Assembly (NCBI RefSeq): GCF_030656255.1
Contig: NZ_JAUSOE010000137.1
Location: 1 to 38,503, forward strand
Direction of reading: 5' to 3'
Source of the DNA: Brevundimonas sp.
Lineage (GTDB): Bacteria; Pseudomonadota; Alphaproteobacteria; Caulobacterales; Caulobacteraceae
DNA length: 38,503 nt
The notes beneath the pieces are model-generated. The model saw only the letters and a list, made by a program, of their open reading frames with translations. It did not search any database and was not told the origin of the DNA. Positions 30,704-38,503 of the stretch are shown piece by piece. The translations under genes and the position numbers were made by a program. The stretch's first letter is position 1. Every line of letters starts with the position of its first letter.

Positions 30704-31951
30704 GTGAACGCTCAAACCCCCATCCAGACCCCTGATCCTGCTCAGCCGCTGTCCAACGCCTATGCCTGGCCGGACGCGCAGGGTCGGTTCGGTCCCTATG
30801 GCGGGCAGTTCGTGGCCGAGACCCTGATGCCGCTGATCCATGAGCTGGACGCAGCCTATAAGGCGGCCAAGGCCGATCCCAGTTTCCAGGCCGAGCTGGA
30901 CGGCTTCCTGACCCATTATGTCGGTCGCGAGAGCCCGCTGTATTTCGCCGAGCGGCTGACCGAACATTTCGGCGGGGCGCGGATCTGGCTGAAGCGCGAG
31001 GACCTGAACCATACGGGCGCGCACAAGATCAATAATTGCATGGGCCAGATCCTGCTGGCCCGCCGCATGGGCAAGACCCGGATCATCGCCGAGACGGGCG
31101 CCGGTCAGCACGGCGTCGCCAGCGCGACGGTGTCGGCGCGGTTCGGCCTGCCCTGCACCGTCTATATGGGGGCGGTGGACGTGGAGCGGCAGCAGCCGAA
31201 CGTGTTCCGCATGCGTCTGCTGGGCTCGGAAGTCTTCTCGGTCACGGCGGGCGCCGCGACCCTGAAGGACGCGATGAACGAGGCGATGCGCGACTGGGTG
31301 ACCAATGTGTCGGACACCTATTACATCATCGGCACGGCGGCGGGTCCGCACCCCTATCCGGCCATGGTTCGCGACTTCCAGTCGGTGATCGGCAAGGAGA
31401 TCAAGACCCAGTCGATGGCCCGGATGGGCAAGCTGCCCGAGGCTGTCGTGGCCTGTATCGGCGGCGGGTCCAACGCCATCGGCGCCTTCCACCCCTTCAT
31501 CGAGGATGAGGCCGTGCGCCTGATCGGCGTCGAGGCGGCGGGTCACGGGCTGGATACGCCGGACCATGCGGCCTCGCTGAAGGGCGGGCGGTCGGGCGTG
31601 TTGCACGGCAACCGGACCTATCTGCTGCAGGACGACGACGGAAACATCGTCGAGGGCCATTCGATCTCGGCCGGGCTGGACTATCCCGGCATCGGGCCGG
31701 AACACGCCTGGCTGCACGACATCGGCCGGGCCGAATATCGGTCGGCGACGGACAATGAGGCGCTGGAGGCCTTCCAGCTGTGCTCGAAGCTGGAAGGCAT
31801 CATCCCGGCGCTGGAGCCGGCCCATGCGCTTGCGCGCACGGGCGAAGTGGCGCGCGAAGTCGGCAAGGGCGGGGATGTCGTCCTGCTGATGTCGGGCCGG
31901 GGCGACAAGGACATCTTCCAGGTCGCCAAACATCTGGGAGTGAAACTGTGA
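30704..31951 (+). CDS. trpB: Tryptophan synthase beta chain
   Basis: This 415-residue PLP enzyme joins indole and serine. The PLP lysine is K108 in [10 protein letters not shown], with the phosphate loop [15 protein letters not shown] and the C-terminal [16 protein letters not shown] 30704 is preferred; GTG 30689 is in frame but has no better ribosome-binding site. It lies 32 bases after trpF. Its TGA overlaps the GTG of the next small gene (GTGA). Confidence 0.95.
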   Translation: MNAQTPIQTPDPAQPLSNAYAWPDAQGRFGPYGGQFVAETLMPLIHELDAAYKAAKADPSFQAELDGFLTHYVGRESPLYFAERLTEHFGGARIWLKREDLNHTGAHKINNCMGQILLARRMGKTRIIAETGAGQHGVASATVSARFGLPCTVYMGAVDVERQQPNVFRMRLLGSEVFSVTAGAATLKDAMNEAMRDWVTNVSDTYYIIGTAAGPHPYPAMVRDFQSVIGKEIKTQSMARMGKLPEAVVACIGGGSNAIGAFHPFIEDEAVRLIGVEAAGHGLDTPDHAASLKGGRSGVLHGNRTYLLQDDDGNIVEGHSISAGLDYPGIGPEHAWLHDIGRAEYRSATDNEALEAFQLCSKLEGIIPALEPAHALARTGEVAREVGKGGDVVLLMSGRGDKDIFQVAKHLGVKL

Positions 31952-32406
31952 TCCGTAGCCTGCTGGCGGCGACCGCCGTCCTGAGCCTTTCAACTGCCGT
32001 TCAGGCCCAGACGCCTGCGCCCCAGGCCGTCCAAGGTCAGCCGGCCGATGTCGGCTTGCTGCCTGGCGCGGAACTGTCGGCCGATTGCGGCGGGCTGAAC
32101 AATCTGGCCGGCCGCGCCTGGTGCGTCACCGCGCCTCTGGGGCAGGTCGGCGCCCTGGCCGACGCCTATATCGCCGATCTGGCCACAAAGGGCTGGCTGG
32201 CGGCGGGCGGCGACGAGAACCGCGTCGTCCTGATCAAACGTCGCGACAGCGGCGGTTGCGACGGCATGCAGATGGTCGCCTTCTACGACACCGCCAAGAC
32301 CGCTGTGGCGGAACTGCCCGCCTATCTGGGCTTCGCCACGGTGCCCGGCGACGTGTGCGCCCAGGCTGCTGCTGAAAAGCCTGCTTCGGAAACTACGCCG
32401 CAATGA
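31948..32406 (+). CDS. Small secreted Cys-containing protein between trpB and trpA
   Basis: This 152-residue protein has a signal peptide (cleavage after VQA at about 20) and a small domain with four cysteines (SADCGGL, RAWCVT, GGCDGM, DVCAQA), possibly two disulfides. A central [32 protein letters not shown] region is alpha/beta. GTG 31948 overlaps the trpB stop and its own TGA overlaps the trpA ATG, so it is firmly inside the trp operon. Export suggests a role outside tryptophan synthesis. I do not recognise the family. Confidence 0.8.
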   Translation: MIRSLLAATAVLSLSTAVQAQTPAPQAVQGQPADVGLLPGAELSADCGGLNNLAGRAWCVTAPLGQVGALADAYIADLATKGWLAAGGDENRVVLIKRRDSGGCDGMQMVAFYDTAKTAVAELPAYLGFATVPGDVCAQAAAEKPASETTPQ

Positions 32407-33245
32407 CCACCGCCCGTATCGACGCCCGTTTTGCTGCGCTGAAGGCCGAGGGCCGTGCAGCTTTTATTCCCTATGTGATGGGGGGCGATCCCTCGCGGGA
32501 CGAGGCGCTGGAGATCCTGCGCGGCCTGCCCGACGCCGGGGCCGACATCATCGAGCTGGGCTTTCCGTTCAGCGATCCGATGGCCGAGGGGCCGCCGATC
32601 CAGCGGGCCGCCATTCGTGGGATGAAGGCCGGGTTCGGCCTGCGCACCACCATGGATCTGGCGCGCGAATTCCGTAAGGGCGACGACGCCACGCCCATCG
32701 TGCTGATGGGCTATCTGAACCCGATCGAGAGCCTGGGCTATGACGCCTTCGCCGCCTATGCCGCCGACTGCGGCATCGACGGACTGATCGTCGTGGACTG
32801 CCCGCCGGAAGAAGCGGGGCCCCTGATCGAAGCGCTGGACAAGGTGTCGATCTCGCTGATCCGTCTGGCCACGCCCACCTCGGACGACGCGCGGCTGAAG
32901 ATTGTGGTCCAGGGCACTTCGGGCTTCGTCTATTACGTCGCCGTCGCGGGCGTGACGGGCGTCAAGGAGGCGAACGCCGAGGTGGTGGCGCCGGCGGTGG
33001 AGCGGGTGCGCAAGGCGTCCGGTCTGCCCGTCGCGGTCGGGTTCGGGGTCAAGACGCCGGAACGGGCCGCCGAGATCGCTCGTGTGGCTGACGCCGTGGT
33101 GGTGGGCTCGGCCCTGGTCGACGAGGTCGCCGCCGCGCTGGAGGCGAACGAGCCGGTCGCGCCGCGTGTTCTGGCCCGGGTCAAGGCGCTGGGCGATGCG
33201 GTTCGGTCCGTGCGCACTGGTGCATCCCTGGCGGAAACCGTCTAA
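32403..33245 (+). CDS. trpA: Tryptophan synthase alpha chain
   Basis: This 280-residue TIM barrel cleaves indole-3-glycerol phosphate and channels indole to TrpB. The first catalytic residue is E51 in IIELGFPFSDP. The position of the second (D60 in Salmonella, in LADGP) is E62 here, in MAEGP. GTSGFVYYVAVAGVTG and the phosphate loop VAVGFGVKTPE are intact. ATG 32403 overlaps the preceding gene by four bases. Other features fit an active enzyme. Confidence 0.95.
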   Translation: MTTARIDARFAALKAEGRAAFIPYVMGGDPSRDEALEILRGLPDAGADIIELGFPFSDPMAEGPPIQRAAIRGMKAGFGLRTTMDLAREFRKGDDATPIVLMGYLNPIESLGYDAFAAYAADCGIDGLIVVDCPPEEAGPLIEALDKVSISLIRLATPTSDDARLKIVVQGTSGFVYYVAVAGVTGVKEANAEVVAPAVERVRKASGLPVAVGFGVKTPERAAEIARVADAVVVGSALVDEVAAALEANEPVAPRVLARVKALGDAVRSVRTGASLAETV

Positions 33246-33256
33246 GAGCCCCGCCC

Positions 33257-34147
33257 ATGGTCGACAAGAACAAACCCCAGGAAAAGCGCGGCGGCTGGCT
33301 GAGCCGTTTCGCGCCCGGCGTCCGCAAGATCGTTTCGCGCCGCGACACCCCCGACAATCTGTGGGTCAAGGACCCCGACTCCGGCGAGATGCTGTATCGC
33401 TCGGATCTGGAGGCCTCGCTGTGGGTCACGCCGTCGGGCCGCCATATGCGGATCGACGCGCCGACGCGGCTGAAGGCCACCTTCGACGGCGGTCAGTATG
33501 AGGCGATCGACACGCCGGACGTGCCGGAAGATCCGCTGAAATTCTCGGACGGCAAGCCCTACAAGGACCGCCTCAGCGCCGCGCGCAAGGCGGCTGGGCG
33601 CAAGGATACGATGGCCATCGGCTATGGTTCGGTCGGCGGCCAGGCCGCGGTCGTGATCGTCCAGGACTTCACCTTCATGGGCGGGTCGCTGGGCATGGCG
33701 GCGGGCGAAGCCTTCATTAAGGCCGCGCGCGAGGCCGTGGCCCGCAAGGTCCCGATGGTCTGTTTCACCGCCGCCGGCGGCGCGCGGATGCAGGAAGGCG
33801 CCCTGTCGCTGATGCAGATGGCGCGCACCACCCTGGCCATCCAGGAGCTTAAGGCCGCGACCCTGCCCTATGCCGTGGTCCTGACCGATCCGACGACAGG
33901 CGGCGTGACGGCGTCCTACGCCATGTTGGGCGACGTGCATCTGGCCGAGCCAGGCGCCCTGATCGGCTTCGCCGGTCCGCGCGTGATCGAGGCCACCATC
34001 CGCGAGAAACTGCCGCCGGGCTTCCAGCGCGCCGAATATCTGCAGGAAAAGGGCATGGTCGACCGCGTGGTCGTGCGCGCCGACCTGCCGCGCGTCCTGG
34101 GCCAGATCCTGTCCATGCTGATGGGCGGAAACCGCCAGGCGGCCTGA
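33257..34147 (+). CDS. accD: Acetyl-CoA carboxylase carboxyltransferase beta subunit
   Basis: This 296-residue protein is AccD by its crotonase-like carboxyltransferase domain (GSVGGQAAVVIVQDFTFMGGSLGMAAGEAF, GGARMQEGALSLMQM, ASYAMLGDVHLAEPGALIGFAGPRVIE). It transfers carboxyl from biotin to acetyl-CoA in fatty acid synthesis. The four zinc-finger cysteines found in E. coli AccD are all replaced: D39, S42, T58 and G61. It starts 12 bases after trpA and precedes folC, an order conserved in relatives. Confidence 0.95.
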   Translation: MVDKNKPQEKRGGWLSRFAPGVRKIVSRRDTPDNLWVKDPDSGEMLYRSDLEASLWVTPSGRHMRIDAPTRLKATFDGGQYEAIDTPDVPEDPLKFSDGKPYKDRLSAARKAAGRKDTMAIGYGSVGGQAAVVIVQDFTFMGGSLGMAAGEAFIKAAREAVARKVPMVCFTAAGGARMQEGALSLMQMARTTLAIQELKAATLPYAVVLTDPTTGGVTASYAMLGDVHLAEPGALIGFAGPRVIEATIREKLPPGFQRAEYLQEKGMVDRVVVRADLPRVLGQILSMLMGGNRQAA

Positions 34148-34152
34148 CGGCC

Positions 34153-35439
34153 TTGGACCCGATCTCCGAGCGGCTGCGCGCCCGACATCCGCAGCGGATC
34201 GATCTGTCGCTGGATCGGATGAAGGCGCTGTGTGCGGCCCTGGGCGATCCGCAGCACAGGCTGCCGCCGGTGGTCCATGTCGCGGGCACGAACGGCAAGG
34301 GATCGACCGTGGCCATGATCCGGGCCATCGCCGAGGCGGCGGGGCTGAAGGTCCATGCCTATACCTCGCCCCATCTGGTGCGGTTTAACGAGCGGATCCG
34401 GCTGGCGGGGCGGCTGATCGAGGACGATCATCTGAACGCCATCCTTGACCGGATCGAGGCCGCCATGGCTGAGACGGGCAGCGAGGCCACGGTGTTCGAA
34501 AGCACCACCGCCGCCGCCTTCCTGGCCATGGCCGAGACGCCGGCCGACCTGGCCATCATCGAGGTCGGATTGGGCGGGGTGCTGGACGCCACCAATGTTA
34601 TCGAGCGGCCGCTGCTGAGCGTGATCGCTCCGGTCGATTACGATCATGCGGAGTTCCTGGGCACGGACCTGGCCGTCATCGCCTCGGAGAAGGCGGGGGT
34701 GTTGAAGGCGGGCGCGCCGGCGGTGATCGCGCGCCAGCAGGAAGAGGCGATGAAGGCCATCGAGCGGCGGGCCGTCGATGTGCATGCGCGGCTGACTGTG
34801 CTTGGGGTGGATTTCGACGCCTGGGCGGAGCGGGGCGGACTGGCCTTCCAGACGGCCGAACTGTTCATGGATCTGCCGGCGCCGGCACTGGCGGGGGCGC
34901 ACCAGATCGACAATGCGGCCCTGGCCGTCGCGGCGGCGGTCGAGCTGGACCTGCCCGAGGCGGCGATCGCGCAGGGGCTGCAGGCCGTGCGCTGGCCTGC
35001 GCGGCTGCAACGGATTTCGGCCGGCCCCTATGGCGCGGCGGCGCGGGCGGCCGATGCCGAACTGTGGCTGGACGGGGGGCACAATCCCCATGCGGCGAGG
35101 GCGCTGGCGGCGTTTCTGGCCGAGCGACAGGCACGGGCGCCGCGTCCGCTGGCCCTGATCTGCGGGATATTGGCGAACAAGGATGCGGGCGGGTTCTTTG
35201 CCGCGCTGAAGGACAGTCAGGCGACAGTCTTCACCGTCGGCTTCGAAGGGGCGGCGGCTGAGCCGGCGGCCCTGGCGGCCGTGGCGCGCGGGCACGGGCT
35301 GGCGGCGACGCCGGCGGGATCGGTCGGCGAGGCGGTGGATTTGGCGCTGCGGCTCGGCGCGGGGCGGGTGGCGATCTGCGGGTCGCTGTACCTGGCGGGC
35401 GAGGTGCTGGGGGCGAGCCGAGAGACCTGGCCAGAGTGA
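34153..35439 (+). CDS. folC: Bifunctional folylpolyglutamate/dihydrofolate synthase
   Basis: This 428-residue ligase adds glutamate to dihydropteroate and folates. The P-loop GTNGKGS is at 45-51, with TSPHLVRFNERIR, ESTTAAAF and IEVGLGGVLDATN following, and the C-terminal domain WLDGGHNPHAARAL. The start is TTG at 34153, since no ATG fits; it follows the accD stop by five bases. The length matches FolC. Confidence 0.94.
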   Translation: MDPISERLRARHPQRIDLSLDRMKALCAALGDPQHRLPPVVHVAGTNGKGSTVAMIRAIAEAAGLKVHAYTSPHLVRFNERIRLAGRLIEDDHLNAILDRIEAAMAETGSEATVFESTTAAAFLAMAETPADLAIIEVGLGGVLDATNVIERPLLSVIAPVDYDHAEFLGTDLAVIASEKAGVLKAGAPAVIARQQEEAMKAIERRAVDVHARLTVLGVDFDAWAERGGLAFQTAELFMDLPAPALAGAHQIDNAALAVAAAVELDLPEAAIAQGLQAVRWPARLQRISAGPYGAAARAADAELWLDGGHNPHAARALAAFLAERQARAPRPLALICGILANKDAGGFFAALKDSQATVFTVGFEGAAAEPAALAAVARGHGLAATPAGSVGEAVDLALRLGAGRVAICGSLYLAGEVLGASRETWPE

Positions 35440-35446
35440 TTTCTCT

Positions 35447-35593
35447 CCCTCCCCCTGCGGGGAGGGGCGTCGCGCAGCGACGGGGTGGGGGCGGCAAGGC
35501 AAAGGCGCACTGATCTGATCCGGCAATGCGTAGCCCGGCCCTTCCCACCCGGCTCCGGCTACGCCTCCGCCCCCCTCCCCCGCAGGGGGAGGG
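35447..35593. repeat. Inverted pair of REP-like palindromes
   Basis: Two copies of the C-rich palindrome seen at 21365-21389 lie at 35447-35466 (CCCTCCCC/GGGGAGGG arms) and 35573-35593 (CCCTCCCCC/GGGGGAGGG arms). Each is next to a second dyad: CGTCGC-GCA-GCGACG at 35468-35482, and CGTAGCC...GGCTACG at 35529-35563. A GGGTGGG motif follows in each case. The second unit is inverted relative to the first, so the whole resembles a REP doublet. It follows the folC stop and may terminate transcription. Confidence 0.8.
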
Positions 35594-35611
35594 AGAATAG
35601 GGTCCAGTGTC

Positions 35612-35797
35612 TTACTTGCTCATCCAGGGGCGGGATTTGCCGGCGGCGATGCGGGCGTTCTGTTCGCGTTGGAAGCGGCCGCCGCGCGGGGCCTGGGGAC
35701 GGGCGTCGAGCGCCGCCTTCTTCAGACGCAGGGCGCGCTGGACGGGGGTTTCGTCTGCGGGGGCGTCGGCGTCCGGGGTTTGATCGTCGTGGCTCAT
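35612..35797 (-). CDS. Small conserved hypothetical protein, PWMSK-ending
   Basis: This 61-residue protein has an acidic start (MSHDDQTPDADAPADE) and a basic C-terminal part (ALRLKKAALDARPQAPRGGRFQREQNARIAAGKSRPWMSK). Endings of the type ...AGKSRPWMSK recur in small alphaproteobacterial proteins. It may bind RNA or ribosomes by its charge, but that is inference. It is divergent from the GH39 gene. Confidence 0.75.
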   Translation of the reverse strand: MSHDDQTPDADAPADETPVQRALRLKKAALDARPQAPRGGRFQREQNARIAAGKSRPWMSK

Positions 35798-35877
35798 GCG
35801 ACTGACCTATCACACCGTGAGGGGCTTCGTCCCGAAGACGTGAAGCTGCGGCCAAACGACCGAGTTGCCCCGCGTGT

Positions 35878-35893
35878 TTGTTAGCGCTACCAA
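35878..35893 (+). promoter_or_regulatory. LacI-family operator upstream of the GH39 gene
   Basis: TTGTTAGCGCTACCAA is a palindrome centred on GC with one mismatch in eight base pairs (ideal TTGGTAGC/GCTACCAA). This is the classic form of LacI/GalR-type operators. It lies 26 bases before ATG 35920, so a repressor would block initiation at this promoter. The regulator gene is not in the window. Confidence 0.65.
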
Positions 35894-35919
35894 AATGAAA
35901 ACAACAGCGGATGGAAACC

Positions 35920-37503
35920 ATGGATCGGATGAAGATGTCAGGCCGTGCGGGGTTGGCCCTGATCGGGGCCTTGGCGGTGCTGGCGGGGCCGGCGGCCGCT
36001 CAGAGCGCGTCGGGTGCTCGCCCCATCGTGGTGGACGCCAAGGGGGCGACGAGCGCGCGTGACCGAATGGCCGAGTTTTCGGTCGGCGCTGACTATCCGG
36101 GGACGACGATCCGCGAGGACGCCCTGGGGCAGTTGAAGACGGTGCGCGACGAGCTGGGCTTCCGCTACATTCGTTTCCACGACATCTTCCACGACGACAT
36201 GGGCGTGTATCGCGAGGTGGACGGCCGGCCGGTCTATGACTGGACCCGGGTCGATCAACTGTACGACCGCATGCTGGGCATGGGGATCAAACCCTTCATC
36301 GAACTGGGTTTCACCCCCGATGCGATGAAGACCTCGGACCAGACCATCTTCTACTGGAAGGGCAACACCTCTCATCCGCAGCCCGAGAAATGGACCGGGC
36401 TGATCGACGCCTTCGTGCGCCATCTGATCGGCCGCTACGGCGCAGAGGAGGTGCGGTCCTGGTATTTCGAGTTCTGGAATGAGCCGAATCTGGACGGCTT
36501 CTGGGAACGGGCCGATCAGGCGGCCTATTTCGACTATTACGGACGTACGGTTCGGGCCATCAAGGCTGTTGATCCGACCCTGCGCGTGGGCGGGCCGTCG
36601 ACCGCCGGCGCGGCCTGGGTGCCCGAGTTCCTGGCCTATGCCGACCAGCATCAGTTGCCGGTCGATTTCGTCACCACCCATACCTATGGGGTCGAGGGCG
36701 GCTTCCTGGACGAGAAGGGGGAGGGCGACAACAAGCTGTCGCGCGCGCCCGACGCCGTCGTCTCGGATGTGCGCAAGGTGAGGGGCGAGATCGAAGCCTC
36801 GACCCGGCCGGGTCTGCCGATGTTCTTCACCGAATGGAGCACGAGCTATAATCCGCGCGATCCGATCCATGACGACTATTTCGGCGCCTCCTACATCCTG
36901 ACCAAGCTGCACGAGAGCGAGGGCCTGGTTCAGGGCATGAGCTATTGGGCCTTCAGCGACCTGTTCGAGGAGCCGGGGCCGCAGACCAAGCCGTTCGACG
37001 GCGGCTTCGGCCTGATGAACCCGCAGGGCGTGCGCAAACCGACCTTCTTCGCCTACAAATATCTGAACAGCCTGGGCGACCGGGAGTTGGCGACCGGCGA
37101 CGCGCAGAGCATCGCCGCGCTGAAGGGGGACACGGTTCAGGTGCTGGCCTGGCGCTATGAACTGCCCGACCAGCCGATCAGCAACCGGCCCTTCTTCCGC
37201 CAGGTGCGTGAACCCTCGGCGGCGGCGCCGCTGGATATCGTGGTTCAGAATCTGATGCCCGGCGTCCACCGCGCGACGGTGCGGCGGGTCGGGTTCCAGT
37301 CCAATGACGCCTATACGGCCTATCTGGAAATGGGGGCGCCGGCCGCGCTGGACGCCGCGCAGTTGCAGCGGCTGAACGACCTGACGCTCGATACGCCCGA
37401 GGTGCGGTCCGTCACCGTCGGCGCCGACGGGCGGGGGCGTCTGAGCGTGCCGATGCGGACCTATGACGTGGTGCTGGTGGAGATCGACCCGGCCCGTCCG
37501 TAG
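35920..37503 (+). CDS. GH39 family glycosidase, probable beta-xylosidase, secreted
   Basis: This protein of about 527 residues has an N-terminal signal peptide (cleavage after AAAQ region) and a GH39 catalytic domain. The acid/base is E188 in FWNEPNLDGFW and the nucleophile E305 in FFTEWS. GH39 enzymes are mostly beta-xylosidases or alpha-L-iduronidases; bacterial ones of this length are usually xylosidases. A C-terminal beta-sandwich follows. ATG 35920, preceded by GGAAA, is chosen from four nearby ATGs (35911, 35920, 35929, 35935). The substrate is inferred. Confidence 0.87.
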   Translation: MDRMKMSGRAGLALIGALAVLAGPAAAQSASGARPIVVDAKGATSARDRMAEFSVGADYPGTTIREDALGQLKTVRDELGFRYIRFHDIFHDDMGVYREVDGRPVYDWTRVDQLYDRMLGMGIKPFIELGFTPDAMKTSDQTIFYWKGNTSHPQPEKWTGLIDAFVRHLIGRYGAEEVRSWYFEFWNEPNLDGFWERADQAAYFDYYGRTVRAIKAVDPTLRVGGPSTAGAAWVPEFLAYADQHQLPVDFVTTHTYGVEGGFLDEKGEGDNKLSRAPDAVVSDVRKVRGEIEASTRPGLPMFFTEWSTSYNPRDPIHDDYFGASYILTKLHESEGLVQGMSYWAFSDLFEEPGPQTKPFDGGFGLMNPQGVRKPTFFAYKYLNSLGDRELATGDAQSIAALKGDTVQVLAWRYELPDQPISNRPFFRQVREPSAAAPLDIVVQNLMPGVHRATVRRVGFQSNDAYTAYLEMGAPAALDAAQLQRLNDLTLDTPEVRSVTVGADGRGRLSVPMRTYDVVLVEIDPARP

Positions 37504-37509
37504 AACGAA

Positions 37510-37539
37510 AACGCCCGCCGGTGTGAACCGGCGGGCGTT
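37510..37539. terminator. Bidirectional terminator between GH39 and trxA
   Basis: AACGCCCGCCGGT (37510-37522), loop GTGA and its perfect 13-base complement (37527-37539) form a strong stem. On the minus strand it is followed by TTTTCG, after trxA. On the plus strand a weaker CGATCTT follows. It separates two convergent genes. Confidence 0.88.
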
Positions 37540-37564
37540 CGATCTTCGGCGATCTGCTGGAGGA

Positions 37565-37900
37565 TCAGGCGTCGGCCTTGACGCCCGCCTCGGCCAGCCA
37601 TTCGACGATCTTGCCCTTGGGCATGGCGCCGACCTTCATCGAGGTCATCTGGCCGTCTTTGAACAGCATCAGGGTCGGGATGCCCTTCACGCCCAGTTTG
37701 GACGGGGTCATGGGGCTGTCGTCAATATTGATTTTGGCCACGGTGACCTGACCGCCCAGTTCGTCGGCGATCTGTTCCAGCGCCGGGCCGATCTGTTTGC
37801 AGGGGCCGCACCATTCGGCCCAGAAGTCCACCAGGACGGGGGTGGAGGATTTCAGAACGTCGGCGTCGAAGCTTTCGTCCGTGACTTTTACAGTCGCCAT
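37565..37900 (-). CDS. trxA: Thioredoxin
   Basis: This 111-residue protein is canonical thioredoxin: VLVDFWAEWCGPCKQIGPALEQIA with the redox pair C31/C34, the cis-proline GIPTLMLFKDG, and a C-terminal helix. It reduces disulfides in cytoplasmic proteins such as ribonucleotide reductase. An AAGGAG ribosome-binding site lies six bases before the ATG. It follows addA, as in many alphaproteobacteria. Confidence 0.97.
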   Translation of the reverse strand: MATVKVTDESFDADVLKSSTPVLVDFWAEWCGPCKQIGPALEQIADELGGQVTVAKINIDDSPMTPSKLGVKGIPTLMLFKDGQMTSMKVGAMPKGKIVEWLAEAGVKADA

Positions 37901-37915
37901 GAATGGCTCCTTGGG

Positions 37916-37955
37916 GCGCTGTCGCCGGGCCCACGGGGGCGAACGGCTTGAGCGC
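37916..37955 (-). other. Possible distant copy of the structured element, trxA leader
   Basis: On the minus strand the trxA leader has GCGCTCAAG, an inner GCCC-CCGT-GGGC stem and a final GCGC, resembling the outer arms and 5' loop of the elements at 15777 and 27304. The 3' loop differs (ACA rather than GGTA). The match may be chance. Confidence 0.3.
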
Positions 37956-38017
37956 GTGTTGATGTTGGCCGGAGCGTCCGGGTTCGGTCGCAGATGTGGG
38001 AGCGAATCGCGGGCAAT

Positions 38018-38503
38018 TCAACTGTTCGCCAACGCCGCGTCCAGCATCGCCTGCGGGATCGGCATCAGTTTCGGGCCGTCGGTCCAGACCAGAGCCGCCT
38101 CGACCGGGCGGTCGGGATAGAGGCGTTTCAGCACGGCGACATAGACGGCGGCCTGCAAGACATAGGCGGGATCGACCCGGTCCAGGGCGTCCGGGGCGGG
38201 GCGGTTGGTCTTGTAGTCGATGACCAGGACCCGGTCGGGGGTGACCACCAGCCGGTCGATACGGCCGTTGATCGCCACGTTCGACGGGCCAGGCAGGGCG
38301 CCGGTCAGGGCCACCTCGGCGCGGGAGCCGGGACCGAAGACGGGGGCGAAGCGGGCGTCGTCCAGCACCGAGAAGGCGGCGGCGATCATTTCGGCGCGCT
38401 GGGCCTCGTCCAGATCGGTCTCGCGCGCCAGCAGGCGACGGGCGGCGTCGGGGCGGTCGCCGGGCGCGATCTCGGGCAGGCGCTCCAGCAGCCGGTGGAT
38501 CAG
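38018..38503 (-). CDS. addA: Double-strand break repair helicase AddA, C-terminal part
   Basis: The last 161 residues of AddA are present; the N-terminus lies beyond the right edge. The start of the visible part (LIHRLLERLPEIAPGDRPDAARRLL) and the RecB-type nuclease motif RLVVTPDRVLVIDYKTNRPAP identify it. AddAB processes broken DNA ends for recombination. Its stop is 117 bases from the trxA start, and the order addA-trxA is common in relatives. Confidence 0.93.
   Translation of the reverse strand: MIHRLLERLPEIAPGDRPDAARRLLARETDLDEAQRAEMIAAAFSVLDDARFAPVFGPGSRAEVALTGALPGPSNVAINGRIDRLVVTPDRVLVIDYKTNRPAPDALDRVDPAYVLQAAVYVAVLKRLYPDRPVEAALVWTDGPKLMPIPQAMLDAALANS

Noticed and set aside
33257..34147. 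accD as a pseudogene because the zinc-finger cysteines are missing
   Set aside because: The catalytic domain is complete, the frame is open, and the gene keeps its place between trpA and folC. Partial loss of these cysteines is known in related AccD proteins.

Overview
The window is a gene-dense, very GC-rich piece of an alphaproteobacterial chromosome, most likely Caulobacterales and probably Brevundimonas or a close relative. The pointers are proteins resembling the Caulobacter polarity factor ZitP and the Caulobacter FtsZ-binding protein FzlA, the alphaproteobacterial gene pairs addA-trxA and ligase-associated helicase-pdeM, frequent GTG/TTG starts, and many 4-base start/stop overlaps. I see no rRNA, tRNA, CRISPR, prophage or insertion sequence. 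No gap without a gene exceeds 300 bases.

Layout. 1-3298 (minus): a small membrane protein, a ligase-associated DEXH helicase and the start of pdeM, chained by 4-base overlaps. 3379-9620 (plus): DinG/XPD-like helicase, YbaK deacylase, DUF2125 protein, chorismate-mutase-like protein and hisC, closed by a clear terminator. 9665-13449 (minus): ftsE, ftsX, ydcF-like and plsC run as a coupled operon, followed by a MipA/OmpV porin-like gene. 13522-16820 (plus): zitP-like zinc-ribbon gene, a phosphoribosyltransferase, then rplU-rpmA with their own promoter and leader hairpin, and a GNAT gene. 16841-18277 (minus): a tiny membrane protein, a frameshifted BA14K-like secreted protein and a lipoprotein. 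18488-20192 (plus): threonine ammonia-lyase and an FKBP lipoprotein. 20226-21931 (minus): queG and DUF2239, divergent from a GIY-YIG gene (21990-22325). 22390-24177 (minus): fzlA and a YiiP-type metal exporter. 24332-30033 (plus): an HTH/citrate-synthase-fold protein, uppP, an RsmC-like methyltransferase, an RsuA-type pseudouridine synthase, an FAD oxidoreductase and a Phd/VapC module. 30030-35439 (plus): trpF, trpB, a small secreted protein, trpA, accD and folC. 35447-37503: an inverted pair of palindromic repeats, a 61-residue conserved gene and a GH39 glycosidase behind a LacI-type operator. 37565-38503 (minus): trxA and the 3' end of addA.

How the genes fit together. Most are housekeeping: tryptophan and histidine synthesis, fatty acid and folate synthesis, ribosome assembly and rRNA modification, DNA repair, and cell-envelope growth and division (FtsEX, FzlA, UppP, PlsC). 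The points most worth a second look are: a citrate-synthase-fold protein with an N-terminal DNA-binding domain that has lost all the catalytic residues; a short structured element repeated in front of rpmA and rsuA; paired ACCCGG boxes between DUF2239 and GIY-YIG; a toxin-antitoxin pair whose last gene overlaps trpF; a frameshift in the BA14K-like gene; a His-rich tail on the ZitP-like protein; and an AccD with no zinc-finger cysteines.
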